DNA of 64,000 nucleotides from Tretioscincus oriximinensis (lineage: Eukaryota > Chordata > Lepidosauria > Squamata > Gymnophthalmidae): NCBI GenBank assembly GCA_022410635.1, contig JAJVDF010000207.1, positions 604,234 to 668,233 of the forward strand, given 5' to 3'. Under the pieces are notes generated by a model. That model had not been told where the DNA came from, ran no database searches, and saw only the letters and a list, made by a program, of their open reading frames with translations. The position numbers and the translations under genes are program-made. Of the stretch, positions 10,391-21,340 are shown piece by piece. Positions within the stretch are counted from its first letter, which is position 1. Each line of letters starts with the position of its first letter.

Positions 10391-10629
10391 TTCAGGAACA
10401 GATGATTCCTGCACCAAGCCTGGGAAGCTGAAAGTGCAAACATTATGCTTCAGGCTATCTGGGGTTCAACCCACCTTGTCCCACTGACATTCAGGCTTGG
10501 TTAGAAGAGCATGGCACAATGATGTGCTCCATGGAACACTTGAGGCACAATATTCACACTTCTCAGGAATGTTTCCAGAGCCCCAGAATACCTTTTGGAT
10601 AGCAGCTCACTCTACAAAACCTTTAGAGG

Positions 10630-10898
10630 CATGGTGGTACAAGAGGTTAAGCGCTTCAGTGTTTCAATAGAGATATTGGAGTTTGTGACCTCTTGTGTCA
10701 GCTATCCAGAGAGGTGAACGCCCTCTACTGGCTTTAGCTTCANCCAACCCAGCTGTTCAAAAGCAAAGTAATTTGCAAGTAGATGAATGATGTAGGAAGG
10801 ACAGCCTTTCAGTGAAAAATAACCTTATAAGCTGCTCTGAGTCCCTTTGGGTGAGAAGGNCTGGGTATAAAAACCAGATTTTTTTTCTTCTTCTTTAA
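10630..10898 (+). mobile_element. tRNA-headed SINE, family A
   Basis: The head carries GGTGGTACAAGAGGTTAAGC (A-box region). The body has CAACCCAGCTGTTCAAAAGC, and the tail reads AAGCTGCTCTGAGTCCCTTT then GGGTATAAAAACCAG and a TTCTTCTT end. Nearly full length for the family as seen here. Confidence 0.8.
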
Positions 10899-11135
10899 AA
10901 GCAGTTCAACAAGGGTTGAAAATGCAGCAGGATTAGCAATTAGACTATTCCTGCTAGTCTAGGGTTCTCATATTAAATCCAGAAATGTACATCATTAATG
11001 GATATAGAAGAGATGACCTTTCATCAGATGCAGCTTCTAATGATGTAGCACATGGGTAGAAAACCACTTTTTCACACCTGTTAAAGATGCTGGTCCCTGG
11101 GAAATTTGGCCATTTGAAATCTAAATCTTAAGTAA

Positions 11136-11575
11136 GGGTGAGTTCACAGGACTATTTATAGCGACATTGTGAAGGTTGTGTCATACGTGTTAAGCATGTA
11201 TCAGCAATACTTCCACAATAAATGCCATTTACTCCGCAATAAACTATTGCTGGGATAATCAGGAATAATTGCAGAGAACATCCGAAATCTCGCAGCCAAT
11301 CCCCTTCATCTCCCATGTGAACAAAAATAGTGTGATAGACAGGAGGGGAGAGATGACAGAAGGAAGTGCTGCCTCCTTGCTTCGGCAGGAAAATCTGCCC
11401 ACCTTTTCGCCCAGTCAGCCCTTTTCCTGCTTTTGGAGAGTTCCTGCCTGGAAATCAGATCTGCAAAAGCAAGGGGAACTTTGACAGAGGGCAGACTACA
11501 GGAAATTCTAGGCATTTGCTATATTCCGGAATATAAATTTATTNCGGTTTTTAACTCGTTGTGTGAACACACCCT
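11136..11575. mobile_element. MITE with AGGGTG(A/T)GTTCACA ends
   Basis: Left end AGGGTGAGTTCACA pairs with right end TGTGAACACACCCT. The interior shares CACAATAAATGC and AAACTATTGCT blocks and the ATATTCCGGA end block with 45745-46140. No convincing duplication flanks it, so the superfamily is open. Confidence 0.6.
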
Positions 11576-11667
11576 GTGTTACCTCAGAAGCATGGGCCAG
11601 ACTTTTTTCAGGCATTATAAGCTACACTTGGTGAAAAATCCTCTTTCCCACATCTGTTAATGCCATA

Positions 11668-11860
11668 GACGTTTTTTTTTTTTTTTTTGGCATAACCCTA
11701 TTTTTCTTTTCTTTTCTGGTATCCCTACTTTACGTAGGCCCTGATCTTTTTTTCAATTGATCTGTTTTGTGGGTTTTTTATGTGATTCGCCCTGTGTATA
11801 GGGTAGAATATAAAAATAATTCAGTCAGTCAGTCAATAAGTAAATAAATAACTTCAGTAA
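11668..11860 (+). repeat. T-run and L2-type tail
   Basis: A run of about 18 T at 11672-11689 is followed by GATTCGCCCTGTGTATAGGG, GTCA repeats and AAATAAATAA, similar to an L2 3' end. Old and short. Confidence 0.5.
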
Positions 11861-12420
11861 TCCTGGTTCCTAATTAGCCAAGTATTTTTTGAAGTTATTT
11901 TTAGAAAAACACATTATCACAATGTCTAGCTATAATCATTATATGTCAGTATATGNGTGTGTGCTGATCTTGTAAGCAATATTGGTTGTTAGAACTTCAC
12001 ATCTCCGTTTCCTATAGTTCTTTTACTATGACTCCACCATCATGCCGAATGGTTTAGTAACCTTTAAAAAGCCTTCCAAAGCATCATATTGAAACCAAAA
12101 GGATAAGATTAAAAATAGTTGGTGGGTCAGTTCAAGAAACGTAATTCTTAGAAACCAACACAGATTAGCGCTATTTTCCCGTCCACTCTCATTACAGACA
12201 TATGTATGAGAGACAGAAATGAACCTCCTAGTCTTCCACGATCAAGTTAAAAAATAAATGGTAAATGCTGCCTTGCCATAACTTTGAACTACAAATTACC
12301 TCATCTTTCAGAGTATTTTAAGCTGCAGGACTTCAAAGTCCAACATCTGTGATTTCTGGGCAAACAATCTCTTAACAGAAGCTTATGGAGAGTTTCTGCC
12401 ACATTAAAGCTACACACTGG
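11861..12420. other. Unrecognised sequence
   Basis: AT-rich, with no gene and no clear repeat. A phrase near 12410 (GGGCTCTATTCTGGGATA) resembles fold-back DNA at 20.5 kb. Confidence 0.35.
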
Positions 12421-12424
12421 GCTC

Positions 12425-12555
12425 TATTCTGGGATATAGTTGCCCTGAGATCTTTGGGTATGAGGTGGGGTATAAGTATAAATAAATAAATAAATAAAAT
12501 AAATAAAATAAAATAAAGAAAATAAAGAAAATAAATAAAATAAAATAAATATATC
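12425..12555 (+). mobile_element. L2-type tail with AAATA array
   Basis: TGCCCTGAGATCTTTGGGTA and GGGGTATAAGTATA precede an AAATA/AAAT array of about 70 bp. Same tail as at 51.5 and 56.6 kb. Confidence 0.7.
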
Positions 12556-12674
12556 TTGGAATAGGAGCCTGGCAGGTCTATTTCCGTGATTTATCCCAAA
12601 ATAAAGACCCGAAGTTCGTGTTTGCCAAAATAAAATGGAGGAAATATTCCTTTTATGGTTTGTTTTTTAAGTCT

Positions 12675-12966
12675 CCAGGCAGTTACTTCCTCTAGAAGTG
12701 AATTGTATAGACCAATGTTCTGGGTGAAAAAATACTTCCCCTAGACAGCTTCAATGAGTGCCCTCTATTTAACGTGTTGCACACTAGAGAATTTTTTTTT
12801 CTCTATTCACCTTCTCACCTTAAACTGCAATCCCATGCATGAATTTATATATTTCAATTAGGTCATCTCTTAACTACCATCTGTCAAGGCTAAAGAGGCC
12901 TAAACATTGAATCCTGTTATCCTAAGGGAGACATTCTAGCCCCTTGATTATTCTTGTGGCCCTTGA
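12675..12966 (-). mobile_element. CR1 LINE 3' region fragment
   Basis: The minus strand matches the CR1 ORF2 C-terminal DNA (for example the reverse complement of AATACTTCCCC and GAGTGCCCTCT), extending upstream to the part for FSLDRW-type residues. It lacks the terminal unit. Confidence 0.7.
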
Positions 12967-12984
12967 TCATATATAAGGAGGCAG

Positions 12985-13290
12985 TAGAAGGCAGAGGAAC
13001 CTGGCATAATATGGTCCATATGGATCATAAACAATCGGACACAACTGTAGAATAACTGCAAAACAAAATTGGAATGGAAGGAGACCTCATGATTTGCCTC
13101 ACTATTTCGCCATCCGCCCCCATCTACCTTAAAGCTTCCATGGTGCTTTGACACATTGCCCAGCAATCTCATCACATGACGAGCCCCATAAGGCATTGCT
13201 TTGCTTACTTTGCTTCAATTCCCAGCATTCTCCGCGAGCCGAGAGCCAATGACTATGTTGTGTTCCCATTGTTGACTGTCACCATGAAGC
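12985..13290 (+). repeat. Dispersed repeat C
   Basis: Contains TTCAATTCCCAGCATTCTCC (13214-13233) and GCGAGCCGAGAGCCAATGA, plus the flanking GAGCCCCATAAGGCATTGCT also found, reversed, at 2.3 and 21.2 kb. Confidence 0.65.
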
Positions 13291-14330
13291 TTCCTTTCAG
13301 AATTTACAAGTGCCCACAGTTGAATTGCACAAACTGTGATGACTAGAAATTCCGTGGCAACAGCAAGTGGATGGCTGCTCTCTTGGGTGTGCTCTCTTTG
13401 GGCGGATGGAAGGTGATATGGTTTCCATCTTGCTAAATATTATGTGTGGATGCAACCTCAGAGTATACTGACTGGTTGAAAATAAATGGAATATTCTAGA
13501 AAAAGATATGGCCTTTCTTTTCATTTTTTCCTTTTTTGGAAGAATGACATTCTCAGCAGAAAACCTCACATAGAATTCTAATGAACAAAGCTTACAATAT
13601 TTTAATTATATGTGTCCTTTACTGTCAGGGAGAAGATTATGGACAATTTCCTGTTTGCCATTCCCTCCTCCTTTTGTGAGCATACTGAAAGATTGCCGGT
13701 CTGCTTCTGACAAAATCCCTGGTAATGAGGAATGCTGTGGTGGGCAACAGCTGTCCATGGCGTATGGGTTACTCTCAGGCTATTAAATCTGTCTTTTGCA
13801 AGAAATACTGTAAAGAAGCAGAGATAGCTTTTCCCAGCAGCTGTTCCTGTTATGACAAGGCAAGAGGGAGCTTCATGTTATGAACTCTTTGGGTTGTTAG
13901 TGCCAGTCAGGGTGGCCAAGGGAAGTTGTTTTGTCTGGGGAAATGCAAGTGCTTAGTGAAAATGTTTCTGGCCCGGGGTGGGGCTTAAATACACGGTGGT
14001 AACACAAAATGAAAGCACTCAAGGGTAACCTGGGACCCTCAGATTTAGAGGTGGGTTTTTAGTCAAAGCAGATCATAGAAAGCAACTCTGAATAGCAACC
14101 GAATGATGGACACTAAACATAAAACATCTTCCTGGATGTTGTGTGTGGGATCTTTAGTGTGAGTTGGAAATAATTGTCAGAACCAGCTGCTGCAGATGTC
14201 AGGCGTAATTTCAGAGCTTTTCTCAAGTTCCTCCCCTGGGGCAGGGTTTTTGATCTGACGGAAGGAGAGGGAGGAAGAGGTTTCACTGAAAACTTAAAGA
14301 CAAGGTCTTGGAAGATTGCTTGCTTGCTTC
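13291..14330. other. Unique sequence, nothing assigned
   Basis: No repeat family or gene is recognised. Open frames are short and lack domain features. Confidence 0.4.
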
Positions 14331-14331
14331 T

Positions 14332-14333
14332 TG

Positions 14334-14373
<40 letters not shown>

Positions 14374-14398
14374 CCTCCCTGCCTGCCTGCCTGTCTGC
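14332..14398. repeat. (GCCT)n microsatellite
   Basis: About 16 units of GCCT with a few CCCT and GTCT variants. Three frames read through it on each strand, producing Leu/Pro/Ala/Cys or Gly/Arg/Gln repeats that are not genes. Confidence 0.95.
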
Positions 14399-14744
14399 CA
14401 GGGGAGTTTGGCCATTCCCAAGCCCATGAATGGAATGGCTGTTCTGGTGTGCAAAATCCACCCTCCTGTTGTGCTGCTTCGGTGCTTCTTTGCACTAGGT
14501 TCATGCTACTCCAGTTGCCCACCACCACTTCATGTTTTACCTTTTCCCCATTGAGGCTGTGAGGGAGCAGAAGGTCCCTGTTGCCTGGCCAGGTTCTCTA
14601 GTGTGCACCATGGGTTTGCTCTGAGCAGAACTTTAGGCTGGTGGGCATGCCTTGGGCAGTTTATGATAGACCAAGCAACTGAAGGAGGTGAGTTTTACAC
14701 TCCTTGCATTCTTGATTGATTAGAAGTATGGTCACTGCCGCAGC

Positions 14745-14910
14745 CACCACAGGAATTAGTTATGGTATAGTTTCTATACCATTACATTTCCTTGTATTCT
14801 CAGCACATGGCATTTCCCATAAGTCATCGCCGCACTTATATTACTACAATTCCAATAAACCTTTACAGCTAGACTCAAAGTCTCGTGTGATTTAACATTT
14901 TCCCACAGTG
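14745..14910 (+). repeat. Dispersed repeat C, diverged copy
   Basis: ATTACTACAATTCCAATAAA at 14840-14859 sits where other copies have ACTACAATTCCCAGCA. CCTTGTATTCTCAGCACATG upstream matches the copies at 58.6 and 60.7 kb. Confidence 0.55.
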
Positions 14911-14949
14911 GAAGGCCCAATGAAGGCTTTTAAACAGATTTATATTGTA

Positions 14950-16735
14950 GTCTAAAATGAAGATAGAAAAAATAAGCTATCACAAAAAACTAGAAAACAG
15001 AGGGTAGTAATAAATGGACAGTTCTCTGAGTGGAAACAGGTAAGAGGTGGGGTACCCCAGGGATCTGTACTGGGACCCTTGCTTTTCAATATATTTATAA
15101 ATGATCTGGATGCCGAGGTAAATAGTGAAGTAGCCAAGTTTGCTGATGACACTAAACTTTTCAGGGAAGTCAAAACTGAAAAGGATTGTAAGGCACTCCA
15201 GAGTGATCTTTTGAAATTGGGTGAGTGGGTATCAAAGTGTCAAATGCACTTCAATTTAAGCAAGTGCACGGTCATGCACATTGGGGCAAATAACCCCAAC
15301 TACTCCAGCACCTGATGGGAACCAAGCTTTCTAAAACGGAGCAAAAAAGTATCTTGGGGAAATTCGTTGAAGATGGCAACCCAGTGTGCAGCAGCAGCAA
15401 AAAAGGCAAATTCCATGTTAGGGATAATTAGGAAATGAATAAAAAACAAGTCAGCAAATGTTGTTTTACCTCTTTATAAATCTGTGGTGAGGCCACACTT
15501 GGAATANTGTGTTCAATTCTGGTCACCACATCTCAAGAGGGATATTGTGGAACTAGAGAAGGTGCAGAAAAGGGCAACAAAAATGATCAAGGGTCTGGAG
15601 CACCTCTCTTATGAAGTCAGGCTGCAAAGTCTGGGCCTCTTCAGCCTTGAAAGGCGATGTTTGAGAGGTGATCTGATTGAAGTAGGGTTGCCAAACATTC
15701 CGGGAAAGTGGGATAATCCCGGTTTGGGGGACTAAAATAAAGTCCCCTCTAGGTTTTAAGATAAAATCCCAGCTTTTTATATTCCCCGATGCTGCATCAA
15801 GGAATGTAAAAATCCAGGATTTTAAAGGAAAAGGAGCCATCAGAGCTGACAGCTCCAGCCCAGCAACGCTTTCCGGGGTCCTGGAGGGAACCTCGGAGCG
15901 TGCCGTAGTTGCTCCAATTCTGGGGGTGGGGTTTTGCGTCAGGCAAAGCCGCCAACTCACCTCCAGTGGATCAAAAATGCCTGGGTTTGTGACAGGAGGG
16001 CAGCTCTGTTCTCCTGTCACAAACCCAGGCATTTTTGCTCCACTGGAGGCGAGTTGGAGGCTTTGCCTGACGAGAATCCCGCCTCCAGCATTGGAGCAAT
16101 TACGCACACACGTGTGCACAAACACGGACGCTTGTGGTGAGACACGCAAAAGAGAGGTTTACAAGCGTCCATGTGTGCGCGCGTCCGTGTGTGTGCACAC
16201 GTGCACATATCTGTGTGTGCACACGCGTGCACGCACCCCCACCCCACCCCCGTCCCGGTTTGGGGCTGCGAAAATATGGCAGCCCTAGATTGAAGTGTAC
16301 AAAATCATGCATGGGATAGACAGGGTGAATAGAGAAAAAATGTTTTCTCTATCACACAACACAAGGACCAGAGGGCANTCCTTAAAACTGTTGGGTAGAA
16401 AACTGAGAACAGACAAAGGAAAATATTTGTTCACCCAGAGGGTCATCGGCCTGTGGAATTTACTTCCTGAAGAGGTAGTGTTNGCTAACAGCTTGGATAG
16501 TTTCAAGACAGGACTAGACAGGTTTATGGATGTTGCCTCCGGGATGGAACAACAGGCAGGACTCCTGAAATGCCATTTGCAGGGAGTCATGAATAGGTGC
16601 ATATTTTGCTTTCCTCTGTTCGGATTGCCCAGGGGCATCTGGTGGGCATCTGTGTGAGACAGAATGCTGGACTTGATGGGCTGTGGCCTGATNCAGTATG
16701 GCTCTTCTTATGTTCTTATGTTTAACTAGGACCAC
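14950..16735 (+). mobile_element. CR1 LINE, ORF2 3' half, split by a hAT element
   Basis: The longest CR1 copy here. It encodes the reverse-transcriptase core (RVVINGQFSEW, GVPQGSVLGP, then FADD, the catalytic YXDD box in its FADD form), then RPHLE.CVQFW and [19 protein letters not shown], and after the insert HNTRTRG and RVIGLWNLLPEEVV, ending in TTCTTATG units. Frameshifts, stops (near 15315) and missing 5' ORF2 show it is dead. The hAT insertion at 15683-16287 splits the codons for LIEV and YKIM. Confidence 0.92.
15683..16287. mobile_element. Hairpin-rich hAT MITE, copy 2 (605 bp)
   Basis: Inserted in CR1 with an exact 8-bp duplication GATTGAAG (15675-15682, 16288-16295). Removing element and one duplication restores contiguous CR1. 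Ends TAGGGTTGCC and GGCAGCCCTA. Inside, a fold-back spans about 15908-16100: the central arms 15973-15998 and 16011-16036 are perfect over 26 bases. A second inverted pair lies around ACAAGCGTCC (near 16160), followed by alternating GT/GC sequence. No transposase. Confidence 0.93.
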
Positions 16736-16739
16736 GGGC

Positions 16740-16865
16740 TTTTTTAGCGAGTAGATCGCTGAACCTGCATGAACTTGTGGGGCAAATTCAGCCTGCTATA
16801 GGTACCATAGTGGTAAAAATTATTTGAGGGGATGCAGCTTAGTGAAAACATACATTTATGGGCTG
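16740..16865 (+). repeat. Dispersed repeat C, 3' part
   Basis: Matches 58828-58940: GATCGCTGAACCTGCATGAA, then AAAAATTATTTGAGGGGATG. This is the end opposite to the TTCCCAGCATTC block. Confidence 0.6.
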
Positions 16866-17705
16866 AAGACGATATTTTCCCATGCAGTTGAGCAATGTGA
16901 AAAGGCTTGAATTGAACAAGAGGCTCAGGTTACAGAAGGCTGTAACAATTACGACTGTACAGATGAGTTTGGAGGGAAGGAATCCTTTGTGATAGATCTG
17001 GGGTCTGGCTTAGTTTAAATGAGGTACAATAGTTATTAAAATGAATAAAGTGTTTGTGTCCGATTTCTCATTTCCTTACAGCACTNTTTTGAGTGGAAAA
17101 AAGGATGTTCTTCCCATCTAGGGTGGGAAGGGGAAAACCCACATGAAGGGGACAGGGCTTTACAGTTTGAGCCTTGGGTAAGTCGCCTCTTTAACACCTT
17201 TTTTTGCTTTCCACTGCAAGATCCACAATGTGCTATTCAATGCTCATTTGGGGTGGGGCTTTTCCAAAAGTCATGCCTCTGACACAAAGAACGCCTAGCA
17301 ATTAATTGAAGCACACTTGGTTACAGTACTTCACACACCTTCGTAAGCAAGGATGGAAATGAATTGGAGATATAATAATGTTATTTTGTCCCTGGGGGCC
17401 ATTAACTTAACTTGGTAGACTGAGTCCGTCTGGTTCCCCAACCGCCACTTGTCCATAGATGCCAATTACATTCCTAATTTGGTTTTACACTCCCCAGTGG
17501 TGTATGGGAAGCAGATCCATTTGCTATACAGGCAGTTGACTGCAGAACTTACCTACAAAATTTCTCAACGTCCTTTCTCTTCAAGGGATTTCTTGTGCTG
17601 CTCATCCAATGATGTACCTCTATANCTGCCATTTTTCATAGAATAACATAACCTGCCACTGCACATTTTATTTGAAGGAACACCAACTCCCACACGTATC
17701 TACCC
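16866..17705. other. Unrecognised sequence
   Basis: No repeat family or coding signal recognised. Several short AT-rich and GC-richer patches only. Confidence 0.4.
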
Positions 17706-17712
17706 ATACACT

Positions 17713-18037
17713 GGCTGCACCCACACACAGGGCTTTAGCGTGATCCTCCCTGTTGCTGTGGGAGGCAGCTGTCCGCATGGCTCACGCAGTGGCAGCCATT
17801 GGTTCGAGGGAGGGAGGAAATGCCAGCCCCTGAGTGGCCAAGTGCAGCCTTCCCTCCACCCACCTGCTTTGCCGTGCTCTCCGCTAATTGGTGGAGGGTG
17901 AGGCTGAGCAGGCCAGATTTTAAAAAGCAGCGGGTTTTCGCTGTGGAGTGCCATGAAACTGAAAATATCAGCTCTCTTTAAACCTGCTGCAAGGAACAAT
18001 GCTCCTGTGCTGACTTCATTGCTGTGTGGTTGCAGCC
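17713..18037. mobile_element. GC-rich MITE with GGCTGCA ends
   Basis: Left GGCTGCACCCACACA and the reverse complement of the right end GGCTGCAACCACACA agree over 14 of 15 bases. The GC-rich interior contrasts with the flanks. No clear duplication. The ends resemble those of repeat C and the 38.7-kb MITE. Confidence 0.6.
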
Positions 18038-18043
18038 TAAAGT

Positions 18044-18313
18044 AAGAACATAAAAATACAAGAGGAACCCTGCCGAATCAGCCCAGAGCCATTTAATCAA
18101 CCGTTCTGTTTCACCCAGTGTCCCACCAATTGCACCTGGGCAGTCTGAAACAGAAGAAGGCAAAACCTTCACCTGTTCTTGACACCCTGCAAATGGTATT
18201 TCAGGAATATGACCTGTTTTTCCATCCTAATAGCTTTTGATACCATGAATCTATCTTCCATGAATTTATCTAATCCTGTCTTGAAACTATCCAGGATGCT
18301 AGCTACCACCGTA
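18044..18313 (-). mobile_element. CR1 LINE 3' end
   Basis: Starts AAGAACATAAAAATACAAG and runs through the same 3' region as at 147-415, ending in the minus-strand codons for SLDSFKTG. 5'-truncated. Confidence 0.85.
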
Positions 18314-19543
18314 GTGAAAATTAAGTCTTAGATACACAGACGCAAGAAGTGGTGTTTTACAACATACCATGCAGATCTAAAAAACTAACAGAAAGCACAA
18401 GGAACTAGAACTGAAAAAGAGATAAACATGAACAAGTCTGGATCAGTTGTCTGCTTTAAGTCTCTGGCTTATTTATAGTTCTTTCCTTGAAACAGCTGAA
18501 GACTGGGTGTCCCTGATTGCATGAGTTCTTTCAGCTGCCCTCACTAACCTTTTCCATGCTTGCTTCTCTTTCTTTGCTTAGCAAATCTTGAATCTCAACC
18601 TGTTCCTCTCTTTTCCAGGAATGATCTCAAAAGAAGACTCTTCCTGTGCCTCAGAGACTCCTGGTAGACTGACTATGACCAGAAGCTGAAGCCCACCATG
18701 GTCCTCCTCTTCTGAGTCCTCATGGATGATGAGAAGGACATGACACAGCAGCAGCCTTGGGAACTATGAATTTGATGAGATGTTTAATTGCAGGGATGAA
18801 TTACAGTTCCCANCAATCCATTCCACTCTCAGCACTGAGCTTTCTCTACTAAACCAAATATCTGGAGGGGCACCAGTTAGACACCCCAGCTTTCTTGTAG
18901 GGATTCAACTTTTGTCTTGAAAGCAGGTTTCCGTCAAATACAGAACTGCTGGTTCACGCCTTGGAATTCCCCAGAAAATAATCCTTCTCTTTGTTCTTTT
19001 TGATGTGATGAGGATGTTTTTAATAAGAAGCCACTGACAGCTGCCAACAGAAAACTTGGAACAGGGTGCCATTAGTATATGTTGTTGACACTTATCTTTA
19101 TTTTTCTAGATAATATCTTAGTAGGAATGATGGGATGGATATGGGCCAATAAACTTAAATCAGTTCCAAAAAGGAAAGGATCTTTCACATTATGAACTCA
19201 TAAACCTGGGAAGTAGGAAGGTTTGCTGCTCTTGGTGAAGGCCATGTCTCTGAAGTCTATTCAATCCACATTGAAGTCTGTCCAACTCCACAATATTCCC
19301 TATTGAAAAGGTTTGAAGATGCAAGAAGGGACCTGTGTCCCTCCACACTGCAAGAACTTCAGTGTGCAAAAAGCAACTCTGGAACAGCTTTTCACACACA
19401 CAGCTAAAACACTGCTTGGTAAGACTATATATAGCCAACTGGGTGCAGGAAATAACAACAGAAATTATGTTTCCGGCATCCGGTTTGCTATATATAGGCT
19501 ACAGGCATAGGGGAGGTTGTGAGCATAATGATACTCACATGTT
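18314..19543. other. Unrecognised sequence with one hairpin
   Basis: No gene. A hairpin at 19424-19499 pairs CTATATATAGCCAACTGGGT with its inverted partner at about 19 of 23 positions. The interval 18480-18760 is C/T-rich and could be part of an unnamed repeat. Confidence 0.35.
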
Positions 19544-19544
19544 G

Positions 19545-19754
19545 ATGACGCCACTCCGCAAGTTAATGGAATTTTCACAATGCACTTTAAAAAAGGTAAT
19601 TTGCATCCAATATTTTTCAGAAGACNTTTTATGAAATTGCCATGTCTGCAGCCACTCCTTGACAGGATTGTGCCAGACAGAATCGCTGTCTGAGCATGCT
19701 CAGTATTTACTTCCTGGTTAGTTGTCTTACTGATTCCATGCAGATTTATATATA
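19545..19754 (+). repeat. Dispersed repeat D, partial
   Basis: Shares TTAATGGAATTTTCACAATG with 31.0 kb, then CTGAGCATGCTCAG and ATTTACTTCCTGGTTAGTTG with 31.2 and 54.6 kb. Ends where the second mariner-type element begins. Confidence 0.65.
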
Positions 19755-19756
19755 TA

Positions 19757-19959
19757 CAGGGTGCTTCAAAAAATGTATACACACTTTGAACTTCCATAGA
19801 AAATTTATTTACTGTACTACAAAGTTAAATTTCCCGCTCTACGAGGCTAATGTTACGAGGCTTTAAGCTTTCTAATTTCCTGAAATTTAACTTTGTAGAA
19901 CAGTAAATAAATTTTCTATGGAAGTTCACAGTGTGTATACATTTTTTTGAAGCACCCTG
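19757..19959. mobile_element. Mariner-type MITE, copy 2 (203 bp)
   Basis: Same ends as 7562-7762 and flanked by TA (19755-19756, 19960-19961). Its inverted arms extend well beyond the tip, to TAAATTT on both sides. The centre differs from copy 1. Confidence 0.88.
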
Positions 19960-20067
19960 TATATGTTGGCTGCATTCCTCAATTGTTTCTCACATTGCGG
20001 ATTTTNAGCCCTGTGTGGTTGAAGCAATAATGTGTCCCAAGCCAGTTGTTCCTTAGAAGCTGAAGTC

Positions 20068-20152
20068 ATAGACATGTCTACAAAAGCTCATGCTGCCTAA
20101 CTTTTTCCTCTTAGTCTCTAAGATGCTAGAGGACCTTTTGCTAGATATTATG
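20068..20152 (+). repeat. Dispersed repeat E
   Basis: GACATGTCTACAAAAGCTCATGCTGCC... TTAGTCTCTAAGATGCTA: the same phrase recurs at 30.2 kb (reversed) and 59.3 kb. It resembles a widespread reptile repeat phrase, but I cannot name the element. Confidence 0.55.
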
Positions 20153-20465
20153 AACCCAGACTAACATTGCGGTTTCTTTGAAATTGGTTATTGAATTAAA
20201 TGACCCTGTTGCTTGAATTAAATGTTCACATTTGAAGCCAGCAAGTAGCATGTCCGTTGAGGTTTTCCAAAAACACTTTGAAGTTTTTGTACCTTTGAAG
20301 GCATAAATGTCTCATCTGCTTTTCAAAAAAGCAAGCCATCTCGATTCCAATGAACTATAGATTTCTATGTAACCCCTGCCTTCCACATGGTGTCAAAAGC
20401 ATGGTGTCCTTGTGCTTGAGAATGGCCAGATGCAATTGGTAAGACCACACCATGTGAGATGGAGA

Positions 20466-20592
20466 CCTTTTCCGTGTTGAGTCGTATTCTGTGCTGTATC
20501 TTGGAATAGGGCCCTACTCTTTGCCTGCCAGTGCAGACTATGCCAGGCTCCTATTCCAAAACAGCCCAGAATAAGACTCAATGTGGAAAAAG
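20466..20592. repeat. Fold-back repeat, ~42-bp arms
   Basis: TTTTCCGTGTTGAGTCGTAT on the left pairs with ATAAGACTCAATGTGGAAAA on the right, and the inner TTGGAATAGG pairs with CCTATTCCAA. Related phrases occur at 12.56 and 52.43 kb. Confidence 0.7.
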
Positions 20593-20689
20593 CCATAATG
20601 CCAGAATGATTAGGCTGCGGCCTGATTTGGAATGGCTCTTCTATTTTAAATATGTTTTAAGAGTGATTTGTGTATTTTATCTTTGTAAC

Positions 20690-20826
20690 ATTTAATCCAG
20701 ATCAAAACCAGATTCATTCTTCAGGGCTGAAGAGGGTTTAAAAGTAAAGGGGTGGCCAGGATCATTGAGACCTATCTTGGGTCTTTTGTAAAAAGGGAAG
20801 GATATGAATTCTTAAATAAATAAACA
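20690..20826 (+). mobile_element. L2-type tail, diverged
   Basis: ATTGAGACCTATCTTGGGTC followed by an AAATAAATAAAC end. Weak match to the L2 tail. Confidence 0.35.
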
Positions 20827-21169
20827 AAAACCAACAGCCCAAGTTAAATACCTTGCACTTAAATTTAGTCAAGTATCCAAACACATTTCCAAGTTGCAAT
20901 GATGTTTCATAGTGATCTGGTGCCCTCTGATGGTGATGTACCTGCATTGCTAGTGCAATTCTAGGCTGCATCCCTACAAAAGATTTCTACTGAGATGGTA
21001 CTTACGTCAAGCTGAATTCCCCCCCTGAGATTATGCATGTTTAGTGATCCACTCACTAAAAAGATCCGTGATCTCTGATTTTCTAGCCCNCAATCTTTGT
21101 CTAGTTCAGCAGTGGATATTCCTAAAATCCTAAAAATAACCTTTGTAAGGGCATTTGGTATCATGGATC

Positions 21170-21340
21170 TTGCAAGACTTTGAAGCTAGATATAAATGTT
21201 CATTGGCTCCCAGCTCACAGAGAATGCTGGNAACTGTAGTAAGGGAAGCGCAGCAATGCCTTATGGGGCTTGTCATGGGATGNGAATACAGGGCAATGTA
21301 ACAAAAGAATGTTGAAATTTGAAAATAGGTGAGGTGGCAT
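21170..21340 (-). repeat. Dispersed repeat C
   Basis: Reads TTCATTGGCTCCCAGCTCAC, AGAGAATGCTGG and CAATGCCTTATGGGGCTTGT, the reverse of the 13.2-kb copy. Confidence 0.7.

Noticed and set aside
14113..14554. Frames with Ala-Cys-Leu-Pro or Gly-Arg-Gln repeats
   Set aside because: Translation of the GCCT microsatellite.
15553..16149. 198-codon minus-strand frame, the longest in the window
   Set aside because: It runs from antisense CR1 into the hAT element; it follows from GC-rich transposon sequence and no domain is visible.
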